From Nitrospira sp. UBA6493 (lineage in GTDB: Bacteria; Nitrospirota; Nitrospiria; Nitrospirales; Nitrospiraceae): a DNA stretch of 64,000 bases. The DNA lies in assembly GCA_002435325.1 (NCBI GenBank), contig DJMJ01000004.1, positions 16,665 through 80,664 on the forward strand, written 5' to 3'. The translations under genes and the position numbers were made by a program. Positions 58,927-64,000 of the stretch are shown here, piece by piece (within the stretch, counting starts at the first letter, position 1; every line of letters begins with the position of its first letter). Below the pieces are notes generated by a model. It was given only the letters and a program-made list of their open reading frames with translations, did no database searches and was not told the DNA's origin.

Positions 58927-60869
58927 TCAGCGGGGTTTCTGAATCTTCAAGGCTTTTATACGTGAGGAGAGGGTGGAGGGGTTCATGCCCAGGAGCGAAG
59001 CCGCACCCTGGCCGCCGGAGACCTTCCATTTGGCGGCCTCCAGTGCACGCAGAATATTGGCGCGTTCGAGCTGCTCAAGTTCTTTCGCGGTGCGAATGGC
59101 ACCGGGCGAAGCAGCTTCGGCGTGAACCGGGGCAGTGTTCGATGGGGAGGCTTCGGGCAACGCGCGATCCAGATTCAGTCTGCCGGCTGTCGCCGTGATG
59201 ACGGCCCGTTCGATCACGTTCTGAAGCTCCCGCACATTACCCGGCCAGCTATAGGCTGTCAGCCGGCGTTCGCAGTCTGTGGTGAGCGGTGCGATCGACC
59301 GTCCCAACTTCGAGGCGAACCGCTGGGCAAAGACAGCCGCCAGACGCACCACGTCGTCGCCCCGTTCGCGTAACGGCGGCAGTTGCAACGGAAACACGTT
59401 CAGCCGGTAGAAGAGGTCTTCGCGGAACCGTCCCGCTCGGACGGACTGTTCCAGATCGCGATTCGTCGCGGCCAGCACGCGGACGTTCACCTTCCTGGTG
59501 TGGTGGCTGCCGACCGGGTCGAACTCGCCTTCCTGCAGCACGCGGAGGAGCTTCGCTTGCAGATCCAGCGGCAGTTCCCCGATTTCGTCGAGAAAGATTG
59601 TGCCGTTGTCGGCCAGGGCAAACCGTCCTTCCCGTTTCCTGGTTGCGCCGGTAAAAGCTCCCGGTTCATGGCCGAAGAACTCGCTCTCGATCAGCGTGGC
59701 GGGAATGGCGGCCCAATTGACGGTGATCAGAGGCCGTTCTCGTCGCGGGCTTGCGGTGTGAATCGCGCGTGCAACCAGTTCCTTACCCGTGCCGGTCTCC
59801 CCCATGATGAGCACCGTCGCATCGGTCCCTGCCACCTGGGCGATGTCGCGCAACACCTGCCGCAACGCTGGGCTTTCGCCGAGCAACGTATCGTTGCGAT
59901 GCAGGGCCTGCAGTTCTTCCCGCAGCAGCTCGGTTTCAGTGGTGAGGGATTGGATCTTTTGCTCGGCCTCCACGCGGTCGCGGACATTTCTCAGGATCAA
60001 GGTCGTGAACTTCTGCCGGTGCAGCTCGAAGCGCGAGATTGTGGCCTCGGCCGGAAAGGAAAGGCCTTCGGGACAACGGGCGGTCAGTCCGCCGGGAATC
60101 CAGCGCGACCGCTCGCCTTCCGGACGCGCATCCAACTCGTCGATCAATCGGGCCAGCTTGAGGCTATCCTCTTCCCCGACGAACCGGCGGAAATCCTGGC
60201 CGGTCATCTGATCCGCCTGGCAGCGGAACACCTTTCCCGTCGCAGGATTCACACGGGTGATGTAGAGGCGATCATCCAGCTCGATGATCGCATCCATGGC
60301 GCTGCTGAGGAGCCGTCCGAATTTTCCTCTCTCGCGCGCACCTCCGCCTCGGCCTGCAGCCGCTGCAGTTCTGCCGCGGCTCGCGCTGCGAAGATTTGAA
60401 AAATGGCGTGGACTCGCGGTTCTCCCGGGATTGGGCGCCGGTCGATCACCGCCATGTGTCCGAGAATCTGCCCCTCCGTATTTTGGAGAGGAATCCCCAT
60501 ATAGCTGACGGCCTGGTTCTGCTTGAGCTCTTCCTCATCCGGATAGATGTCTAAGACATTGTCTGGAAAGTGGACGAGCTGGGCCGTATCGATCACTTCT
60601 TCGCAAGGAGTTCCGGTGATATCGACGTCATAGTCCGTAATCCACTGGCCGTCCATCCAGAAGGCGAGAGCGCGGAGGCGGCGTCGCTCGGGAAAGTATT
60701 CCGTGACCCAGGCCCCATGCGTGCCCAAAGCCTTTGCGAGATTCTGCACCAGCGCGGAAAAAAACTGCTGGCCGGTCTCCTTTGCCGTGCCTTCGAGAAT
60801 GGCGCGCAGGGCTGAGTCTGTCTCCAGGTTTTGGAGCGGCTCCATGCGATGGCCTGGCGGGGTAGTCAT
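58927..60869 (-). pseudogene. GAF-PAS sigma-54 activator (FhlA/NtrC type), one frameshift
   Basis: A sigma-54-dependent activator of about 647 residues once one base is restored. The N-terminal GAF domain (LRAILEGTAKETGQQFFSALVQNL, IDRRPIPGEPRVHAIF) is followed by a shift at TTTT 60322-60325, then a PAS-like domain, AAA+ (GETGTGKELVARAI, the GAFTGA loop for sigma-54 contact, FLDEIGELPL) and a Fis-type HTH (LERANILRALEAAKWKVSGGQGAASLLGMNPSTLSSRIKALKIQ). Adding one A restores EEKFGRLLSSAMDAIIELDD. Real targets are unknown. Confidence 0.82.
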
Positions 60870-60927
60870 GGCAAAGAAGTATGAGGCGGGAAGCGAGCCA
60901 GATGCAAGGGTGGATGGCCTTGCGCGG

Positions 60928-61287
60928 TCAGTGGGAGTCAGGTCGAGTGGCGTAAAACGCGAAGAGAAAAAGAGTCCCAGGCACGAGGCCGATGATTCCA
61001 AATCCCATGACGGCAAAGGCCAGTCGATCTTGGGCGCAGAGTATGAGTGGGACGAGTCCTCAGGTGAGTTTCTCCAACACGGCCGGCAGCATGAAGAGCC
61101 GATACCGTTGCATGTTGCGCGCGATCAGCAGGAACACCACCTGCCAGTCCAGTGCCGCGCTGATCAAGCCGTAGAAGTATTCCGGATGATTAATCAGCGG
61201 CGGAAAGTCCTAGCCATGTTGGTTGTCCATGAAGTATTGGGAGAAGAGGATTGCGAGACCGTAGATCCCGGCTATGAGGAAGGCGTG
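60928..61287 (-). pseudogene. remnant of small membrane protein, two in-frame stops
   Basis: One minus-strand frame reads AFLIAGIYGLAILFSQYFMDNQHG, stop (TAG 61210-61212), DFPPLINHPEYFYGLISAALDWQVVFLLIARNMQ and onward to LEKLT, stop (TGA 61060-61062), GLVPLILCAQDRLAFAVMGFGIIGLVPGTLFLFAF, ending at TGA 60928. The three pieces are hydrophobic and read as one protein with four spans. No start codon remains, and TAA lies directly upstream. The 5' end overlaps the VIT gene's last codons. Confidence 0.7.
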
Positions 61288-61973
61288 TTAAACAGCGCGC
61301 CTACTCCGGCGGTCAAGGCCATAGCGAAGGCGCCCCAGAAGGTGACACGCACGGCAGCCGTTAGCACAGGTGCGCCACCGGTACGCGCGGCCAGCGCGCC
61401 GAGGAGTGCGAGAAAGAAGAGCGAGCTGCCGGAAACAGCCCACAGAAGCGCGGTGGTCGGCACCAACAGAACAATCAAGAGAGGGAGAGCCGCGCCGACT
61501 GAAAATGTGCAGGCCGATGCCAATGCGGCCTGGACCGGCCGTGCCGTCCAGGTATCAGAGATTCCCAGCTCGTCACGGCTATGGGCGCCGAGTGCATCAT
61601 GCGCCATCAGCTGGGAGGCGACGGTGGAGGCCAGGTCTGTATCAAGTCCACGTGCCACATAGATAGCGGCCAGCTCCGCCTGTTCGTGCTCTGGATCAGC
61701 CGCTAATTCTTTGCGCTCCCGGTCCAGATCGGCCCGCTCGGTATCGGCCTGCGAACTGACCGACACATATTCGCCTGCCGCCATCGACATCGCCCCGGCC
61801 ACAAGACCGGCCACGCCCGCGATCACAATGCTCTGTAGGTTCGCACCGGCTGCTGCTACGCCCAAGACGAGGCTGGCCGTAGACACAATCCCGTCATTCG
61901 CGCCAAGCACAGCCGCACGAAGCCAGCCGATGCGGTGTGTTCGATGCCGCTCATCGTGTCTCACCGCGTCCAT
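61272..61973 (-). CDS. VIT1/CCC1 family iron/manganese transporter
   Basis: A 233-residue vacuolar-iron-transporter-like protein. Spans with AAVLGANDGIVSTASLVLGVAAAG, IVIAGVAGLVAGAMSMAAGEYVSVSSQ (the family metal motif MAAGEYVSVSSQ), and a long cytosolic metal-binding helix (ADLDRERKELAADPEHEQAELAAIYVARGLD), then ALASACTFSVGAALPLLIVLL. These move Fe(II) or Mn out of the cytosol. The C-terminal residues (ALFNTPSS) end inside the decayed membrane gene's frame, suggesting a deletion junction fused the end. Confidence 0.9.
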   Translation of the reverse strand: MDAVRHDERHRTHRIGWLRAAVLGANDGIVSTASLVLGVAAAGANLQSIVIAGVAGLVAGAMSMAAGEYVSVSSQADTERADLDRERKELAADPEHEQAELAAIYVARGLDTDLASTVASQLMAHDALGAHSRDELGISDTWTARPVQAALASACTFSVGAALPLLIVLLVPTTALLWAVSGSSLFFLALLGALAARTGGAPVLTAAVRVTFWGAFAMALTAGVGALFNTPSS

Positions 61974-62200
61974 CCTTTCTTCAAGTGGTACAGCGCAACG
62001 CCTGACGATGAAGTGTGCAACTGCCGAGTTATGCCACGGGGTAAACTTGTTACAACAATCGGATGTGGGTGAGTCTACTGGAAAGTCAGAGGCGTATCCA
62101 TCACTTCAGAGGCGTGGGGGAGTGGTAACAGGCGGGGAGGGCAGGCAGGGAAGGCGCCGGACCGCCCTGCGCCGGGACCTGTTGGAGTGCAAGAGCGGAC

Positions 62201-63403
62201 TTATTTCAGATTCTTCAGCCGGTACAGGGCGAGTGCCGTGACCGCGATCCCGCACAACAGGGCGCCTGCGTAAAATGTGAATGAGGGGCCAAAGTGATCC
62301 CACAGGAGTCCCGCGAGTACGCTGGCGATCAGCATGGCCAGACCGCTGGCGAGGTTAAAGAAGCCATAGGCCGTTCCGCGCAAATCCGCGGGTGCCGTGT
62401 CGGCGACCAGGGAGGCAAGCAACCCTTGCGTCATGCCCAGATGCAGGCCCCACAACCCGACGCCGATCACGACGGCCCCCCACTGATCGTCCATGGCCAA
62501 CACCACATCGGCTGCGATCAGCACCAGCAGTCCAAGCAAGAGCAGTGTCATGCGATTCATTCGATCGGAGAGCTTGCCGAACGGATAGGCCGATACGGCG
62601 TAAATCAGATTCATCGCCACCATGACGAGGGGAACCAGGGCGATAGGAATCCCTCCGCGTTGAGCGCGGAGCACTAAAAAGGCCTCACTGAACCGCGCCA
62701 GTGTGAAGAGGGCTCCGATGCCCACCACCCACCAATAGGCTGATCCGAGGCGAGTCAGATTCTCCCATCGAATAGGATTCTTTCCCTTGGATGGTTGCGG
62801 ATGGTCTGGTTCCCGGACGCCGAACAGCAAGAGCGCCACGGCCATCAATCCCGGCAAGACGGCCACCCAGAAGACGGCGCGGAAATCATTCGCCCAGAGC
62901 AGCATCAAGCCGACCGCGAACAGGGGGCCGAGCAATGCCCCGACGGTATCGAGCGCCTGCCGCAAGCCGAAGGCGGCGCCCCGGAGCTCAGGGGGCGCCA
63001 GGTCCGCGACCAAGGCGTCGCGTGGCGCGCCACGCACGCCTTTCCCGATTCTATCCACCAGGCGGGCGGTCAGAACGAGGTCGAGACCGGAGGCAACGGC
63101 AAAGAGCGGCTTAGTGAAGGCACCCAACGCATAGCCAAACAGAGCCAGTCCCTTCCGCCTGCCCCAATAGTCGCTCAGCGTGCCGGAAAACACTTTGACG
63201 ACCAGCGCCAGCGACTCGGCGAGTCCTTCAACCAGGCCAACCGCTATCGTGCCGGTCCCCAGGATCGTGACCATAAACAACGGCAGCAGGCTGTGGATCA
63301 TTTCCGATGAGATGTCCATCAGGAGGCTGACGAACCCCAACACCCAGATCCCCGAGGGAATCTGGCGCAGCGCGTGATCAGCTCGCGACTCACCCGTTAT
63401 CAT
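62201..63403 (-). CDS. MFS transporter
   Basis: A 400-residue major-facilitator-superfamily permease with about 12 spans. The cytosolic loop motif GTLSDYWGRRKGLALFGYALG (motif A-like) is between spans 2 and 3, and RIGKGVRGAPRDALVADLAPPELRGAAFGLRQALDTVGA is a well-conserved segment of the drug/metabolite MFS group often called 'MFS, YfcJ-like'. AAGGATC lies before the ATG at 63403. The substrate is unknown. Confidence 0.92.
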   Translation of the reverse strand: MITGESRADHALRQIPSGIWVLGFVSLLMDISSEMIHSLLPLFMVTILGTGTIAVGLVEGLAESLALVVKVFSGTLSDYWGRRKGLALFGYALGAFTKPLFAVASGLDLVLTARLVDRIGKGVRGAPRDALVADLAPPELRGAAFGLRQALDTVGALLGPLFAVGLMLLWANDFRAVFWVAVLPGLMAVALLLFGVREPDHPQPSKGKNPIRWENLTRLGSAYWWVVGIGALFTLARFSEAFLVLRAQRGGIPIALVPLVMVAMNLIYAVSAYPFGKLSDRMNRMTLLLLGLLVLIAADVVLAMDDQWGAVVIGVGLWGLHLGMTQGLLASLVADTAPADLRGTAYGFFNLASGLAMLIASVLAGLLWDHFGPSFTFYAGALLCGIAVTALALYRLKNLK

Positions 63404-63727
63404 GCGGATCCTTCATGAGGCCTTGTGCGACCTAACGATATGATGCTGGCAGAGAGACGGGGCTATTCTACTGGTTCAGGGGGCGCCAGGCCATGGCCTA
63501 GTCATGCATTCAAGAATGAAGGCTGTGGAGAAGAAGCGGTCGGTAAGGTGAGGAAAGCGCCAGATCGCCACGCGACAAGAAATTCGGAAGATCCCAGTTG
63601 TTTTGCCCTATGTTCTATCCTCAGAGGCGACGGTGTCTGTAATGTTACGGCGTGATGAAATTGACGATGCTCGCGCGGCGGTCGTGGCACTCAAGATGGT
63701 TGCTCCTATTGTCTCGCCTGTGTCGGT
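63404..63727. other. intergenic region without a supported gene
   Basis: About 324 bases before the partial gene at the right edge. Short open frames on both strands have no ribosome-binding site. No hairpin or promoter was recognised. Confidence 0.4.
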
Positions 63728-64000
63728 TCAAAGCTTCTCGGTGTACGGGCGCTGCCACAGCTTCGTGAGCGTTCCCTCGTGCGCAGCCGTCCATAGCCAT
63801 CCGGCGTTGCCTGCGGCCATGTAGAGCGTCGTGGGCATCAAAGGCTTCCGGAAGATCGCCATGGACTTGGGCGGGATGGCGCGCCCATCAGCGAGCCTTG
63901 CGCAAGCCTCGTCGAGTGCGGCGGACAGATGGTGTACCACCTGTCCCGCCTCGTTCAGCGAGCGTCCGCTGATGGTCCCAAAGCAGAAGTCCACGACTGA
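63728..64000 (-). CDS. partial hypothetical protein at right edge
   Basis: A minus-strand frame open to the window end (DFCFGTISGRSLNEAGQVVHHLSAALDEACARLADG, then AIPPKSMAIFRKPLMPTTLYMAAGNAGWLW). It ends at 63728 and continues beyond 64000, so its N-terminus is unseen. The GTG at 63994 is not a good start. I do not recognise the family. The last 30 residues (LWTAAHEGTLTKLWQRPYTEKL) are basic and aromatic. Confidence 0.5.
   Translation of the reverse strand, partial: SVVDFCFGTISGRSLNEAGQVVHHLSAALDEACARLADGRAIPPKSMAIFRKPLMPTTLYMAAGNAGWLWTAAHEGTLTKLWQRPYTEKL

Noticed and set aside
59383..60399. Plus-strand open frames over the sigma-54 activator
   Set aside because: Antisense to AAA+ motifs such as GAFTGA; composition is typical of antisense reading.
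60703..61662. Plus-strand open frame spanning the pseudogene and VIT gene
   Set aside because: Antisense to the VIT metal motif and to the activator GAF domain; no similarity.
1..64000. tRNA, rRNA, CRISPR array, insertion sequence or prophage
   Set aside because: I looked for T-loop-like GTTCGAATC words, regular direct repeats with spacers, transposase motifs and phage structural genes, and saw none.

Overview
The window is a high-GC bacterial chromosome segment (about 58-60% GC by eye) with dense, mostly short operons on both strands. The gene set fits the genus Nitrospira (phylum Nitrospirota) or a close relative: paired DUF507 proteins, a presqualene-diphosphate synthase plus HpnE-like oxidoreductase pair, a short class II ribonucleotide reductase, an HAE-type RND pump with a PII-like partner, many lipoproteins, PilZ-like proteins and a Ser/Thr kinase-phosphatase-FHA set. 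That assignment is inference from gene style; no 16S rRNA, tRNA or nitrification marker lies here. I saw no CRISPR array, prophage, insertion sequence or tRNA.

Layout. 213-1780 (-): PP2C phosphatase and DEDD exonuclease. 1921-11973 (+): a long housekeeping run with a cyclophilin-like protein, two DUF507 proteins, a TPR lipoprotein, a peroxiredoxin, radA, a DUF4292 lipoprotein, tsaB, rimI, a DUF465-like protein, tatC, a beta-propeller, a peptidyl-prolyl isomerase and a lipoprotein. 11963-19347 (-): an RND efflux operon (outer-membrane barrel, PII-like protein, a 21-codon coupling ORF, RND pump, adaptor, TolC). 19403-22769: a response regulator whose receiver domain carries an in-frame insertion, a YD-repeat protein and two PilZ-type proteins. 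22801-28834 (-): a small lipoprotein, hpnE, hpnD, a HAD phosphatase, an SH3-type protein and nrdJ. 28953-31276 (+): yjbQ, a hypothetical protein and a Cys-rich protein.

31288-36128 (-): two FHA pieces split by an in-frame TGA, a second PP2C and a membrane Ser/Thr kinase (a complete phospho-Ser/Thr signalling set), then a PHP phosphoesterase and a FolB-methyltransferase fusion. 36365-38299 (+): a frameshifted hybrid histidine kinase. 38318-41821 (-): SUI1, YaeQ, VF530, a duplicated-domain secreted protein and ychF. 42449-44653 (+): a solitary 734-residue protein with its own terminator. 45037-48019 (+): PepSY, DUF2231, OmpR-type regulator and histidine kinase. 48077-58693: accessory genes, including a frameshifted alpha/beta hydrolase, protoglobin, a BACON-like/FnIII secreted protein, two OsmC proteins, a His-rich lipoprotein, a glycine-zipper protein, DUF5069, a haem-binding DUF3365 protein and an MddA-like methyltransferase. 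58927-63403 (-): a frameshifted sigma-54 activator, a decayed membrane gene, a VIT transporter and an MFS transporter. The right edge cuts an unidentified gene.

A striking property is a set of single-base frameshifts, nearly all in short homopolymers, in five genes. Each is repaired to a full-length family member by adding or removing one base. This looks more like consensus (sequencing) error than biology and should be checked before those genes are called dead. Two lesions are of another kind and more likely biological: the in-frame TGA between the FHA domains, and the two in-frame stops in the membrane gene at 60928-61287. The best candidates for new biology are the receiver-domain insertion at 19694-19939, the 21-codon ORF interlocked between a PII-like gene and an RND pump, the degenerate inverted repeats at several gene starts, and the FHA split.
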